Positions 18,069-27,693 of a stretch of 64,000 bases of DNA are shown one piece after another. The first letter of the stretch is position 1. Every line of letters starts with the position of its first letter. The stretch comes from an uncultured Flavobacteriaceae bacterium (lineage in GTDB: Bacteria > Bacteroidota > Bacteroidia > Flavobacteriales > Flavobacteriaceae), in contig CANKZG010000002.1 of the NCBI GenBank assembly GCA_947488435.1, positions 764,537-828,536 on the forward strand. Direction: 5' to 3'. A model generated the notes under the pieces. That model did not search any database. It saw only the letters and a list, made by a program, of their open reading frames with translations, and was not told the DNA's origin. The position numbers and the translations under genes are program-made.

Positions 18069-19021
18069 TCCTTTTTTAATATATATTCTATTTCCGTTTT
18101 TAAAATTCGCGTACTGTGAATATTACCAGGCCTTGAGGTTAATGCAACGGTCAGTACTTTGGTACTATCATTAATCTGATTATAATTCGCAGTAACCTCA
18201 AAATCTGTTACGTTCAAGGCTTTTAACGCGTCTAGCTTCGCCTGACATAACACGGGAACAGTACTTGGGAAAGTACTTATTTTGAGATCTTCAGGTAGGT
18301 TTAAAACGCGAACAGGGATTTCTAGAATTCGTTCCGAAAAACGAGACACTTTACCACTTACGACTACATTTTCTGTCGAGAAATTCGTGTGTACCAAATC
18401 TTGAGACTTTAAAATTTTAAGTGTTTTAGAAAAATCAGAAGACAATATTTCGGAATTTTGAGCTTCGGTCCACAGGCTTTTAATTGTATCAATCTCATTT
18501 TTAGGGCCAGTAATGGTAATAGTTTCTGGAGTTATTTTGGCACTCCCATCCAGCAAATAATTTTGAGCTAGATTTATTTGAAGTTTTGAATTTATTTTGA
18601 CCGTTTTAGTATATACTTCAAAAAAATCAAAAAAAAGTGTATCTCTATCTAGCAATTCTACTAGGCGTATAGAATTTGGAAGTTCCTTTTCTAACTGACG
18701 TCGGTAATCGTTTTGCGCTATAAAATGTCGTTTTTGTTTCTGTTGGACAGTAGCTAAATTTATAGGTAGTGTTTTGCGTTTAAAATTAAATCCTAGAAAT
18801 TGAAATCCGCTAGCCTCTAGTTTAGCTTCAATACTCTGCTTGGAAGTGTCTACTAATAATAAACTGTCCGGCGCATTGGTATACTTTAGCATAAAGGTGG
18901 TAGTACTTGTATAGGTTTCTGATAAATTGCTAATGAACCAAGCCATTCCAGAACATAAAAGCGCTAAAGAAAAAATTTGCACTTTTCTTCGACTCATTAT
19001 CTTCTTTATTCTATTTATCAT
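18065..19021 (-). CDS. YbbR-like domain protein
   Basis: The protein (318 residues from the chosen ATG) has a short cytoplasmic N-terminus rich in lysine/arginine, one membrane helix (IFSLALLCSGMAWFISNL) and an extracytoplasmic region of YbbR-type repeats. YbbR-domain proteins elsewhere (CdaR) regulate cyclic-di-AMP synthesis; whether that applies here is unknown. An earlier in-frame start would overlap the upstream glycosyltransferase gene; the ATG at 19021 lies 4 bases past that gene's stop and is preferred. A third candidate is at 18997. Confidence 0.85.
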   Translation of the reverse strand: MINRIKKIMSRRKVQIFSLALLCSGMAWFISNLSETYTSTTTFMLKYTNAPDSLLLVDTSKQSIEAKLEASGFQFLGFNFKRKTLPINLATVQQKQKRHFIAQNDYRRQLEKELPNSIRLVELLDRDTLFFDFFEVYTKTVKINSKLQINLAQNYLLDGSAKITPETITITGPKNEIDTIKSLWTEAQNSEILSSDFSKTLKILKSQDLVHTNFSTENVVVSGKVSRFSERILEIPVRVLNLPEDLKISTFPSTVPVLCQAKLDALKALNVTDFEVTANYNQINDSTKVLTVALTSRPGNIHSTRILKTEIEYILKKE

Positions 19022-19025
19022 AAGC

Positions 19026-20039
19026 TTAATTTGTACTAAAAAACAATTTAGGAAACAATACTTCAGGTGTCTTTCTTTTATTGACAGCAAGTAAAATCGT
19101 TGATTTCAAAAAACCATATCCATAGCCCGTAAATTGTATAATTAAAGCGATTAGTGCCAATAATGCAACACCAATTCTTTTTGTTTGCACTAAAGCTCCT
19201 AAAAATATAATAGCCAAATACCCCGCATAAGCGTATAACAGCCAAGGACTCTTAAACAAGATCACACTTAGTAAAGCTATAAAAAAAAACAAACAAAAGA
19301 GACTGGGAATCCAATAGGTAATTTTAGCCGTATTTGGATGCCACTTGTTTAAAATAGGTCGAACCATTCCAAATTTGATTACTTGATAAAAAAAAGAGCG
19401 CCAGCTAATACGTCGTTTATGAAAAACCAAAGCTTTCGGAAACAATTTTGTTTCAAATCCTTTTTTCCAAATTCGAAAACTAAGATCGGGGTCTTCCCCA
19501 GGGTGAATATTTCCAAATCCACCTGTAGCTTCAAAAGCAACCTTGGATATCCCCATGTTGAAACTTCTGGGTTGGAATTTTCCCACTGATGTTTTTCCTC
19601 CTCTAATCCCTCCAGTAGTCCAAAAAGAAGTCATTGTATAATTTATAGCTTTTTGAAGTGCTGTAAAAGAGTCATGAGCACCATCTGGCCCCCCAAAAGC
19701 ATCCACATAATTTTGTTGAAGATTTCGGTCCACGTTATCGAGATACTCTGGGATTAGAATACAATCAGAATCTAAAATAATATAGTAGTTTCCTTTTGCT
19801 CTTTTCATTCCATAATTACGAGAATCTCCTGGTCCGGAATTTGATTTCTGCAGATAAGTAATGGATAACGTTTCTTTAAAATTATCCGCGATAGCTTCAG
19901 CAGTTTCTGTAGAGCCATCTTCTACAATAACAATTTCATACTTTCCTCTAAATGTCTGTTCCTTCAGGCTCTCCAAAAGTTCTTTAATCTCTTGGGGTCT
20001 GTTATAAACGGGAACAATTACAGAGAAAAATAGTTCCAT
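19026..20039 (-). CDS. Family 2 glycosyltransferase, membrane-bound
   Basis: The 337-residue protein has an N-terminal GT-A domain: SVIVPVYNRPQEIKELLESL, IVIVEDGSTE, the metal-binding DSDC motif in IILDSDCIL, and GGFGNIHPGEDPDLSFRI. After about residue 225 there are two or three hydrophobic segments (SLFCLFFFIALLSVILF, YAYAGYLAIIFLGALV, ALLALIALIIQF), so it is held in the inner membrane. The sugar donor and acceptor are unknown. It is the first gene of the GT-YbbR-coaE run. Confidence 0.92.
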   Translation of the reverse strand: MELFFSVIVPVYNRPQEIKELLESLKEQTFRGKYEIVIVEDGSTETAEAIADNFKETLSITYLQKSNSGPGDSRNYGMKRAKGNYYIILDSDCILIPEYLDNVDRNLQQNYVDAFGGPDGAHDSFTALQKAINYTMTSFWTTGGIRGGKTSVGKFQPRSFNMGISKVAFEATGGFGNIHPGEDPDLSFRIWKKGFETKLFPKALVFHKRRISWRSFFYQVIKFGMVRPILNKWHPNTAKITYWIPSLFCLFFFIALLSVILFKSPWLLYAYAGYLAIIFLGALVQTKRIGVALLALIALIIQFTGYGYGFLKSTILLAVNKRKTPEVLFPKLFFSTN

Positions 20040-20054
20040 AGCTATATAAACAGA

Positions 20055-20083
20055 AAAGCCATCCTCATAATTCGGATGGCTTT
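20055..20083 (-). terminator. Rho-independent terminator after fabI
   Basis: A 10-bp perfect stem AAAGCCATCC / GGATGGCTTT with a nine-base loop lies 18 bases beyond the fabI stop on the reverse strand and ends in TTTTCTG. Confidence 0.85.
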
Positions 20084-20100
20084 ACCTTGTATTGGTTTAT

Positions 20101-20913
20101 TTAGGTTGTAAATTGATCAATAATTTCTTGACTTACTCCAGTATTGGAAAAACCACCATCATGAAATAAGTTCTGCATAGTAACTTTTTTAGTGAGATCT
20201 GAAAATAATGTTATTGTATAGTCTGCACATTCCTCGGCAGAGGCATTACCTAGTGGAGACATTTTTTCGGCATAACTGATAAAACCATCAAAACCTTTAA
20301 CGCCTTGACCAGCAGTGGTTGGCGTTGGAGATTGAGAAATTGTATTTACCCGCACTTTTTTCTCTTTACCAAAGAAGTAACCAAAACTACGTGCTACTGA
20401 TTCTAAATAGGCCTTATTATCAGCCATATCATTATAATCAGGAAAAGTACGTTGTGCTGCCATATAGGTTAGGGCAACAATACTCCCCCACTCGTTCATC
20501 GCATCAGACTTGTATAGACTTTGCATTACTTTATGAAATGAAAGTGCTGAAACATCCCATCCTTTGGTCGTGAAATCGTATTTTTCATCTGTATATGCCC
20601 TTCCTTTACGTACATTCACAGACATGCCAATAGAGTGTAAAACAAAATCCAATTTACCACCTAGAATTTCCATAGCCTGTGTTACCAAATTTTCAAGATC
20701 TTCTTCACTGGTTGCATCGGCAGGAATAATTTGAGCCCCTGTCTTTTCAGCTAAATTTTTTATTTGTCCCATTCGCATTGCAATTGGTGCGTTGGTTAAC
20801 ACAAAAGTACCTCCTTCAGCATGCACCTTTTCGGCAGTCTTCCATGCAATTGAATTTTCGTCCAGTGCACCAAAAATAATTCCTCTTTTTCCTTTCAATA
20901 AATTGTAAGCCAT
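20101..20913 (-). CDS. fabI: Enoyl-[acyl-carrier-protein] reductase (NADH) FabI
   Basis: FabI reduces the trans-2-enoyl-ACP double bond in the last step of each fatty-acid elongation cycle. The 270-residue protein has the FabI-type nucleotide site GIIFGALDENSIAWKTAE, the VLHSIGMSV segment, ALTYMAAQRTFPDYN and the catalytic Tyr/Lys region around YNDMADNKAYLES, and QSPTPTTAGQGVKGF. It is flanked by its own -7 box and terminator, so it is probably monocistronic. Confidence 0.95.
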   Translation of the reverse strand: MAYNLLKGKRGIIFGALDENSIAWKTAEKVHAEGGTFVLTNAPIAMRMGQIKNLAEKTGAQIIPADATSEEDLENLVTQAMEILGGKLDFVLHSIGMSVNVRKGRAYTDEKYDFTTKGWDVSALSFHKVMQSLYKSDAMNEWGSIVALTYMAAQRTFPDYNDMADNKAYLESVARSFGYFFGKEKKVRVNTISQSPTPTTAGQGVKGFDGFISYAEKMSPLGNASAEECADYTITLFSDLTKKVTMQNLFHDGGFSNTGVSQEIIDQFTT

Positions 20914-20943
20914 GAATGATAGTTTCTAAATTTATATTGCCGT

Positions 20944-20951
20944 CAAAGATA
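20944..20951 (-). promoter_or_regulatory. Bacteroidota -7 box for fabI
   Basis: Read on the reverse strand the bases are TATCTTTG, matching TAnnTTTG, 30 bases before the fabI ATG. No clear TTG -33 element is seen at 19-21 bases upstream. Confidence 0.5.
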
Positions 20952-21059
20952 TTTAAAAAAGTACGAAGTTTTCATTTAAATCTCACCGTTTAAATGACAC
21001 ATGGTTTCAGCTTTTTATATTTTCTATCTCATCTTAAAAAGAATAGACAAGAATCTCAT

Positions 21060-22712
21060 TTAATTTAATAATTCTCTTGCATGAGCAAGAGCCGAATCCG
21101 ATAAGGCTTTCCCGCCTAGCATTTCAGCTAATTCTACTACCCGCTCTTCCTGACTAAGCTGTCTTATATGTGTTTGCGTGGTTCCGTTTTTTTCTTCTTT
21201 AAACACTTTGTAATGATGATTGCCTTTAGAGGCAACTTGTGGTAGGTGCGTAATCGCAAACAACTGCATTGTATTGCTCATTTCAGCCATTATATCTCCC
21301 ATGCGATTAGATATTTCTCCAGACACTCCAGAATCAATTTCATCGAACATCAGGGTTGGAAGTTGTTCGTATTTAGCCAAAATAGATTTGATCGTAAGCA
21401 TTATCCTAGACAATTCCCCACCGGAAGCTACTTTTTTTAATACCCCGTGCGTACTACCCTTATTTGCAGAAAAAAGAAAGACAAGAACATCCTTTCCTGT
21501 TCCTGTAAAATCTTCCGCAGGAACAATTTTAATTTCAAAAGATGCACTGGGCATTCCCAAAGTGCTAAGTGTATTTTCCACATCTCTCTTAAACTTAGGG
21601 ATAGCTTTTTCCCTTCCTTTTCTTAATTGCAGGGATAGTTCATCTAGTAATTTTTCTTGTGTCAGAAGTGCTGCTTCTTTTTCTTCTATGGCGGCAGTTA
21701 TATTTTCAGTTTTATCTACCATTGATGACAGTCTATCCCGAATTTCAATTAAATCCGAAATACTACCAACATTGTGTTTTTTTTGAAGATCATATATTAG
21801 TTGCAATTTGCTACTTACCTCCCCTAGTAGTTGAGGATCTGCTTCTATTGCATCCTCTAAAACCTGAAGTTCACTGGCAATGTCATCTGCTTCAATATAC
21901 ATGGATTGTATACGCTCAAATATATTTTCATAACCCTCTCCAAAAGATTGAATTTTACTTGTAGATTGCTTTAATTGTTCCAGAAGAACTAGTAAGCCTA
22001 ATTGTTCATCATGTACCAATTGATGCGATGCTCCCAATTGCTCCCGAATAACTTCTACATTATTAAGCTGTTCGTATTGCGTCTCCAATGTTTCTACAAT
22101 ACCTAACTCTAAAGGAGCCTCCATCAGTTCTTTAAGCAAAAAACTGTTATAATCATGTTCTTTAGTAGCAGTGTTTTGAAAATCGATCAGCTTTTGAACT
22201 TCTTGTTTCAGGGTTTTATAAGCACCCAGTTGTTTGATATACTTTGATATTAATGTGTCATGTCCTGCTAAAGCATCAATAACTTTCAATTGAAATTCGT
22301 TTTCCGTCAATTGCAATGTTTGATGTTGCGAATGAACATCTATAAGAAGTCCTCCCAACTTTGAAAGGACGTCTAGGGTAACCGGAGAATCATTTATAAA
22401 CGCTCTCGATTTTCCTCCGGGTAATATTTCTCTTCTAGTAATAGTTAATGGATCGTAATCCAAATCGTGCAGATCAAAAAAAGCTTTAAGGTCGTATTTG
22501 TTAATTTCAAACTGCCCTTCAATAATACACTTCTGATCCTTATCTCGCAAGGACGACAAATCTGCTCGTTTTCCGAGAACCAATGCTAAACCACCTAAAA
22601 GTATAGACTTTCCTGCACCCGTTTCTCCTGTTATAACAGAAAAACCTGTATCAAAAGAGACCTCTAGTCGATCTATTAACGCGTAATTTTTAATGGATAA
22701 ATGTTGTAGCAA
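21060..22712 (-). CDS. recN: DNA repair protein RecN
   Basis: RecN is an SMC-like ATPase used in double-strand-break repair. The 550-residue length is typical. It has the N-terminal Walker A GETGAGKSILLGG (about 30-42), KSRAFINDSPV, DVHSQHQTL, a long coiled-coil middle (about 155-370), then the ABC signature VASGGELSRIMLTIK and Walker B TLMFDEIDSGVSGE, and AITHLPQVAS. It is the last gene of the bamD-rpoZ-coaBC-DUF4835 cluster, with 58 bases between it and the DUF4835 gene. Confidence 0.96.
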   Translation of the reverse strand: MLQHLSIKNYALIDRLEVSFDTGFSVITGETGAGKSILLGGLALVLGKRADLSSLRDKDQKCIIEGQFEINKYDLKAFFDLHDLDYDPLTITRREILPGGKSRAFINDSPVTLDVLSKLGGLLIDVHSQHQTLQLTENEFQLKVIDALAGHDTLISKYIKQLGAYKTLKQEVQKLIDFQNTATKEHDYNSFLLKELMEAPLELGIVETLETQYEQLNNVEVIREQLGASHQLVHDEQLGLLVLLEQLKQSTSKIQSFGEGYENIFERIQSMYIEADDIASELQVLEDAIEADPQLLGEVSSKLQLIYDLQKKHNVGSISDLIEIRDRLSSMVDKTENITAAIEEKEAALLTQEKLLDELSLQLRKGREKAIPKFKRDVENTLSTLGMPSASFEIKIVPAEDFTGTGKDVLVFLFSANKGSTHGVLKKVASGGELSRIMLTIKSILAKYEQLPTLMFDEIDSGVSGEISNRMGDIMAEMSNTMQLFAITHLPQVASKGNHHYKVFKEEKNGTTQTHIRQLSQEERVVELAEMLGGKALSDSALAHARELLN

Positions 22713-22770
22713 TGTGTCCTGAGATTATTGCTGTAAATATAAAAGATATTCTACTGAAAAAAATAAGGAG

Positions 22771-23664
22771 TTAATATTTTATTTCATTCCATACGTTAGA
22801 ATAAAAAGGTGCAACTCTGTTTAGCGATTCTTTCAATTGCACGATATCGACCTTGGGGCCATCTGAAAAAATATTCTGAATTTCCTCGGACTTAGCATCA
22901 AAAAAGGTCTGAATTAGAAAAGCATTTGGACGTCTTTTTATTAAGGTTTCGAAAAGCCGAATTGTTCCTGCAATTACTTGTTTTCCTGTACTATTATTGT
23001 CTGCAAGAATATCTAACCCTTTTCTGTGGTAATTATACATTGCTATCCGATATTCTCTAAACGTATTGGACAATAAATTATCTACCAATTCGAAACGAGA
23101 ACGCTCGCCATTGGTTCTGCTCCATCCCGGAAAACTGGTTCCTTGCGCCTGAGTTACAATATTCTGAGCTCTTCGGTAATGGTCTGTTCCACCTTCTAAT
23201 GCAAAGGTATCTGCATCCAACCCTAACAACACATAAATATAATAGGCTACTACCCCAACGAGATTGGAATTAAAAACATTTTCATTATAAACTAAGGGTT
23301 GAAATTCAATATATTCAAAATCCAATGCATTGTCTTTATAATTGAAAATAGAACTCTCATAAGATGAATTAAATACTGGTCGGGATGACTGTATTTGTAT
23401 ATTTCCTCCAAACCTATTGTTCGAATCAAATTCAGTTATTGTAATAAACATTCGAGCATTGATCCGCTCCTGTTCTTGAAATACACGATTCGTCCATTGC
23501 GTTTTATTTACAAAATCGTTTAGGGATCGCTCTAAGGTTTTAAAAATTTGTTGGTTGGTCTGATCTACTTGTTCAGAATTTATAGTTACCACACAATTAA
23601 GTTCCTGTCCGTAAAGTACGATGCAAAAAAAACAACTTAAAAATCCTACTAAAAGATTACGCAT
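22771..23664 (-). CDS. DUF4835 family secreted protein
   Basis: The protein (297 residues) begins with a signal peptide (RNLLVGFLSCFFCIVLYGQE) and continues with the pattern of DUF4835: LNCVVTINSEQ, a WTNRVFQEQERI segment, YNENVFNSNLVGVVAYYIYVLLGLDADTF, and FPGWSRTNGERSRF. It is probably periplasmic or surface-exposed. Function is unknown; the family is found almost always beside coaBC and recN in Bacteroidota. I start at the ATG at 23664, which begins at the signal peptide and overlaps the coaBC stop by eight bases, suggesting coupled translation. Confidence 0.87.
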   Translation of the reverse strand: MRNLLVGFLSCFFCIVLYGQELNCVVTINSEQVDQTNQQIFKTLERSLNDFVNKTQWTNRVFQEQERINARMFITITEFDSNNRFGGNIQIQSSRPVFNSSYESSIFNYKDNALDFEYIEFQPLVYNENVFNSNLVGVVAYYIYVLLGLDADTFALEGGTDHYRRAQNIVTQAQGTSFPGWSRTNGERSRFELVDNLLSNTFREYRIAMYNYHRKGLDILADNNSTGKQVIAGTIRLFETLIKRRPNAFLIQTFFDAKSEEIQNIFSDGPKVDIVQLKESLNRVAPFYSNVWNEIKY

Positions 23665-24865
23665 GGAGTCTGCTAACAATTTCATTTAAAATATCGGAGG
23701 CTACTTCGGCCTTCGTCTTTAAAGAAAACGCTTTTATTTCTAAATTCTTATCTATAAACGATATTTTGTTTGTAGGTTTTCCAAAGCCAGCACCTGGATC
23801 ATTTAAAGAATTTAAGATAATGGCATCCAGATTTTTACGTTTCAATTTCCCTTTGGCATTTTCAATTTCATTTTCGGTCTCCAAAGCAAAACCTACTAAA
23901 AACTGGTTTTTCTTCTTTTCGCCTAAACTTTGCAGGATATCTTTATTCTTGATCAGCGCTATTGTAAAATCTTCAGTTTTCTTTTTAATTTTCTGATCTG
24001 CGACGGTTTTAGGTCTATAATCTGCAACGGCAGCTGCACATATTACAATATCCATAGCATCAAAATGTGCGGTAGAAGCTTTATACATTTCTTCTGCCGA
24101 AACTACCGGTATTCGTTTTATTGCTGTATTTGAAATCGTAAGATGTGTAGGTCCGGAAATTAGTACTACCTCAGCCCCTAAACTCGCAGCTTTTTTAGCC
24201 AATTCAAAACCCATTTGCCCCGAAGAATGATTTCCAATAAATCGCACGGGGTCTATAGCTTCATACGTAGGGCCCGCAGTAATCATCAATGATTTACCCT
24301 GTAGCGGTAAATCCTTTCTTAAATGGTTTGTTATAAAATCAATAATATCTTCAGGTTCTGCCATGCGTCCTTCCCCGTGAAGTCCACTAGCTAGTTCTCC
24401 TGATGCAGCAGGAATCATAATATTTCCATAGGATTGCAGTTTTTCAAAGGAATCCTTGGAAGATGGGTGTTTATACATATCCAAATCCATTGCCGGTGCA
24501 AAAAACACTGGACATTTCGCCGATAGATATGTAGCCAAAAGAAGATTATCACAATTTCCCGTAGCCATTTTGGAAAGTGTGTTTGCCGTGGCTGGGGCAA
24601 TGATCATTAAATCTGCCCAAAGTCCTAATTCTACATGGTTATTCCATGAAACACTTCCTTCTTCATCTTCATGAACAAAGGAAGAAACTACAGCGTTTTT
24701 AGAAAGAGTTGCTAAGGTTAAAGGAGAAACAAAATCAGCCGCACTCGAAGACAATACAACCTTAACTTGTGCGCCAGCCTTAACCAACAAACGAACAAGA
24801 AAAGTAGTTTTATAAGCGGCTATCCCTCCAGTAATACCTAAAAGGATATTTTTTCCGTTTAGCAT
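23657..24865 (-). CDS. coaBC: Bifunctional phosphopantothenoylcysteine decarboxylase/synthetase CoaBC
   Basis: The enzyme joins cysteine to 4'-phosphopantothenate and then decarboxylates the product in CoA synthesis. The 402-residue protein has the flavodoxin-like CoaC half (GITGGIAAYKTTFLVR, catalytic histidine region WNNHVELGLWADLMIIAPATANTL, PAMDLDMY) and the CoaB half from about residue 185 (ITAGPTYEAIDPVRFIGNHSSGQMG, AAAVADYRP, KIKK, LVGFALETEN). It starts four bases after the omega-subunit gene. With coaE at 17.5-18.1 kb it supplies CoA synthesis. Confidence 0.96.
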   Translation of the reverse strand: MLNGKNILLGITGGIAAYKTTFLVRLLVKAGAQVKVVLSSSAADFVSPLTLATLSKNAVVSSFVHEDEEGSVSWNNHVELGLWADLMIIAPATANTLSKMATGNCDNLLLATYLSAKCPVFFAPAMDLDMYKHPSSKDSFEKLQSYGNIMIPAASGELASGLHGEGRMAEPEDIIDFITNHLRKDLPLQGKSLMITAGPTYEAIDPVRFIGNHSSGQMGFELAKKAASLGAEVVLISGPTHLTISNTAIKRIPVVSAEEMYKASTAHFDAMDIVICAAAVADYRPKTVADQKIKKKTEDFTIALIKNKDILQSLGEKKKNQFLVGFALETENEIENAKGKLKRKNLDAIILNSLNDPGAGFGKPTNKISFIDKNLEIKAFSLKTKAEVASDILNEIVSRLHA

Positions 24866-24869
24866 ATGC

Positions 24870-25202
24870 TTATGCGTCCTTCTCTGTATTTCTATAATAG
24901 ATTTTATCTTCCAGCCATTCTATAACAGCTAGAGCATGTGGTTTTGGGAGTTTTTCATAAAACTTAGAAACTTCGATTTGTTCTTTGTTTTCAAATACTT
25001 CTTCCAAACTATCGCTATAGGTAGCAAACTCTTCTAATTTTTCTAAAAGCTCTTTTTTGATTTCAGAATTAATCTGAATGGCTCTTTTAGCTGCAATCGA
25101 AATTGCTTCATAAATATTTTCAGTCTTAGCATCAAATTCATTCCTATTTACCGTCACGGTAGATACAGGCGCTTTCGAACTCTTTAAATCATTCATATTC
25201 AT
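24870..25202 (-). CDS. rpoZ: RNA polymerase omega (Rpb6-type) subunit
   Basis: This 110-residue protein resembles the Bacteroidota version of the omega/Rpb6 family: TVNRNEFDAKTENIYEAISIAAKRAIQINSEIK carries the conserved helix that embraces the beta' subunit, followed by a family-specific acidic tail with KPHALAVIEWLEDKIYY. Omega aids assembly of RNA polymerase. It sits between bamD and coaBC, the usual order in this phylum; gaps to both neighbours are under 20 bases. Confidence 0.9.
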   Translation of the reverse strand: MNMNDLKSSKAPVSTVTVNRNEFDAKTENIYEAISIAAKRAIQINSEIKKELLEKLEEFATYSDSLEEVFENKEQIEVSKFYEKLPKPHALAVIEWLEDKIYYRNTEKDA

Positions 25203-25216
25203 TACTATCAGTTTTA

Positions 25217-26044
25217 TTATTTAGCTCCCAATGTAACTGTTTCTTGGGATTTTAATTGTTTGTCAATTCTTGCAAGTAGGTTATTTGCTTTCTTCTGAAA
25301 CTTTGTTTCTGGAAAACTTTTAAATAATTTATCGTACGCTTCTTTGGCTTCGTTTAATCTTTCTACTTGTTTATTTGAAGTACTATTAAAAGCTAAACTC
25401 GTTGTAGCTTCGAACCTATAGTACAGTGCATCTTCAGTAAAAACAGATCCTGGATTATCTGTAATAAAATTATCAAATGCAGCAATAGCGGAAACTAAAA
25501 ATGGGAAATTAAACTCCCCTATCTTGTTGTATTGCTTTGCGATTTGAAATAGTTTCTTTTCTTTTTTCGTAGTGAGATCTTTAGCCATTTCGTTGGCTTC
25601 CTCCAGAAATTCTGATTCTGGATACGTATTGATAAACAGCTGTAATTTCTGTAAGGCCTTATCCGTATCAGTTTGATCTAATGAATAAACCGGAGACAAG
25701 TTGTAGTAACTCTTAGCTCCTAAGAACGAAGCTTCCTGGATTTTATCACTATTTGGATATGATCGCACAAAACGTTCAAATTGAAATCCGGATAAATAAT
25801 AATTTTTAGTTTTAAAATACGAATCCGCAAAAAAGAACATTACTCGTTCTCCCTGAGGTTTTCCAATATATTTTGGCGCAATTTGTTCAAACAACCTATT
25901 GGCACGTTTGTAATCTTCTTCATTATAAAATTTTTCTGCAAGCTCATACTTCACCTTAGTCTCTGTAGACTTAAGTGCTTTTTGGTATTCACTGCAGGAT
26001 GTTAGGAGTACAACAGCAAGTAAAAGAGGAATAAAATAACGCAT
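25217..26044 (-). CDS. bamD: Outer membrane assembly lipoprotein BamD
   Basis: BamD is the essential TPR lipoprotein of the BAM complex that folds outer-membrane proteins. A lipoprotein signal (MRYFIPLLLAVVLLTSC, lipidated Cys near residue 17) leads to about five TPR repeats (YNEEDYKRANRLFEQIA, YYLSGFQFERFVRSYPNSD, KALQKLQLFINTYPESE, AIAAFDNFITDNPGS, EAKEAYDKLFKSFPETK). I choose the second Met at 26044, because a -7 box ends only 4 bases before the first one, putting transcription start at or inside it. It heads the bamD-rpoZ-coaBC-DUF4835-recN operon. Confidence 0.94.
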   Translation of the reverse strand: MRYFIPLLLAVVLLTSCSEYQKALKSTETKVKYELAEKFYNEEDYKRANRLFEQIAPKYIGKPQGERVMFFFADSYFKTKNYYLSGFQFERFVRSYPNSDKIQEASFLGAKSYYNLSPVYSLDQTDTDKALQKLQLFINTYPESEFLEEANEMAKDLTTKKEKKLFQIAKQYNKIGEFNFPFLVSAIAAFDNFITDNPGSVFTEDALYYRFEATTSLAFNSTSNKQVERLNEAKEAYDKLFKSFPETKFQKKANNLLARIDKQLKSQETVTLGAK

Positions 26045-26060
26045 TTTAGAAAACATTTTG

Positions 26061-26068
26061 CAAAATTA
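26061..26068 (-). promoter_or_regulatory. Bacteroidota -7 box for the bamD operon
   Basis: On the reverse strand the bases read TAATTTTG, a full match to TAnnTTTG. Transcription would begin about seven bases on, near 26054. Confidence 0.55.
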
Positions 26069-26205
26069 GCAATTCTTACCGGATATAAAAATAATTTTAA
26101 ATACTAAAAATAGTATCAAATACATGCCTATCCAATAATTTAGCTAAGATTTAACGCCTTTTGAAAAGTGCTTCACAAGATTCGCTATACTGAAAAGCTA
26201 CCGCT

Positions 26206-27093
26206 TTAGGCAAGGACTTTCGTCTTTGCAATAACGAATGCTGCTATTTCTGCCTTTAAAGAAGGAGAAGCCTCAATTAAGGGCAGACGCACCTTGGCTG
26301 TAGCTAATGCTAACGTTTCAAAAATGGATTTAATACCTGCAGGGTTACCTTCCTTAAAAATAAGATGCATTCCGGCATTTAGGGTGTTGTGAATGTCATA
26401 GGCTGCATCAGCCTGTTGTTGAAGTCCTAAGTTAATCATTGTTGAAAATGCATTAGGCAATCCTTGTCCTAAAACCGAAATCACGCCTGCACCTCCAGCT
26501 AAAACTGTTGGCAAAGCGGTAAAGTCATCTCCAGATATTACAAGAAAATCCTTGGGTTTGTCCTTGGTAATTTGCATCACCTGTACCATATCTCCAGAAG
26601 CCTCTTTAATAGCTATAATATTTTCAATATCTGCAAGACGCAATACTGTTTGCGGCAATATGTTGCTTCCTGTTCTACTGGGGACATTATATAAGATAAT
26701 AGGTTTCGGTGTCGCCGCCGCAATGGCTTTAAAATGTTGGTAAATACCTTCTTGAGTAGGCTTATTGTAATATGGAGATACGGATAGAATAGCGTCGAAA
26801 TCGCTAATATCTAAGGTTTTAAGTTCTTCAACAACTGCATGCGTGTTATTTCCTCCTATACCGACTACCAAAGGTAATCTATCTGCATTAGCGTTAACCA
26901 CTGTATTCATAACCAGTTGCTTTTCCTCTTTATTCAGGGTTGTAGATTCCGCTGTTGTGCCCAAAACAACTAAATAATCAATACCGCCAGAAATACAATG
27001 TTCTACTATTGCCGCTAAGGCAGTTACATCTACGGAGAGGTCTTCTTTAAATGGGGTTACTAGTGCTACACCTGTACCAAAAAACTGTTGCAT
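26206..27093 (-). CDS. dapA: 4-hydroxy-tetrahydrodipicolinate synthase DapA
   Basis: DapA condenses pyruvate with aspartate semialdehyde, the first committed step to diaminopimelate and lysine. The 295-residue TIM barrel shows [67 protein letters not shown] with the catalytic tyrosine network, and AIKEASGD with the Schiff-base lysine. It lies two bases after the DUF6913 gene. dapF, a later step of the same pathway, is also in this window (45.3-46.1 kb). Confidence 0.96.
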   Translation of the reverse strand: MQQFFGTGVALVTPFKEDLSVDVTALAAIVEHCISGGIDYLVVLGTTAESTTLNKEEKQLVMNTVVNANADRLPLVVGIGGNNTHAVVEELKTLDISDFDAILSVSPYYNKPTQEGIYQHFKAIAAATPKPIILYNVPSRTGSNILPQTVLRLADIENIIAIKEASGDMVQVMQITKDKPKDFLVISGDDFTALPTVLAGGAGVISVLGQGLPNAFSTMINLGLQQQADAAYDIHNTLNAGMHLIFKEGNPAGIKSIFETLALATAKVRLPLIEASPSLKAEIAAFVIAKTKVLA

Positions 27094-27095
27094 TT

Positions 27096-27629
27096 TTAAA
27101 TCTCTTTTAAAACTCTTAAATATTTTTTAAGTTCTGATTTAAAGAGCTTAAAATCCTTAAAAGGTGTCTTTAAAATCAGATCATTTAATTTTTTATCTAC
27201 CGAACCAAAACCAACTCTAAACCGCGCTTTGGTTTTAATAGTCATCAATTGTAAGAGCAACTTATCTTCGTCATAATAATTAATTAGCAAATCGTATTCT
27301 CGATTGAGAAATTCCAATGCATAACTGTTTTCTATTGCTCCCCCCCAGCCTAAATCCTTATCTGAAAAAACAGGAGTGGCGTATGGAGAGTTTTTATCGT
27401 AATAGTTTTTATATCCAATAATTTTTATTCCATTGGGTCTTAACGAAAATTCCTCGATAAGCTGATTAAACACCTCTGTCTTTTCAAACTTGTCTAAATC
27501 CACAATACAACCTACAGCAGATATCCCTTTTTTACGATTCACTGTAGCTAAAGGCTTGTTTAATTCTTTTTGTAAAAATTTAAGCCCGGATTTAACTTTA
27601 AATTTGGCTTTAATTGCCTTCAATATCAT
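27096..27629 (-). CDS. DUF6913 family protein
   Basis: A 177-residue, probably cytoplasmic protein with no membrane segment or signal peptide. Features are a basic N-terminus ([19 protein letters not shown]), [58 protein letters not shown], and a basic C-terminus. This matches what I recall as DUF6913, a Bacteroidota family next to dapA with no known function. It appears to be co-transcribed with dapA. Confidence 0.75.
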   Translation of the reverse strand: MILKAIKAKFKVKSGLKFLQKELNKPLATVNRKKGISAVGCIVDLDKFEKTEVFNQLIEEFSLRPNGIKIIGYKNYYDKNSPYATPVFSDKDLGWGGAIENSYALEFLNREYDLLINYYDEDKLLLQLMTIKTKARFRVGFGSVDKKLNDLILKTPFKDFKLFKSELKKYLRVLKEI

Positions 27630-27646
27630 AAATTATTGCATTTTTA

Positions 27647-27654
27647 CAAATGTA
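27647..27654 (-). promoter_or_regulatory. Bacteroidota -7 box for DUF6913-dapA
   Basis: On the reverse strand the bases read TACATTTG, fitting TAnnTTTG, 17 bases before the DUF6913 ATG, within the 64-base divergent spacer. Confidence 0.45.
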
Positions 27655-27693
27655 AATAATTAGAGCTATTGTTGATGCGAAGATAAGAACTAT

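Noticed and set aside
21220..21786. 188-codon open frame on the forward strand
   Set aside because: It is antisense to the ABC signature and Walker B region of recN; the recN frame has all family motifs.
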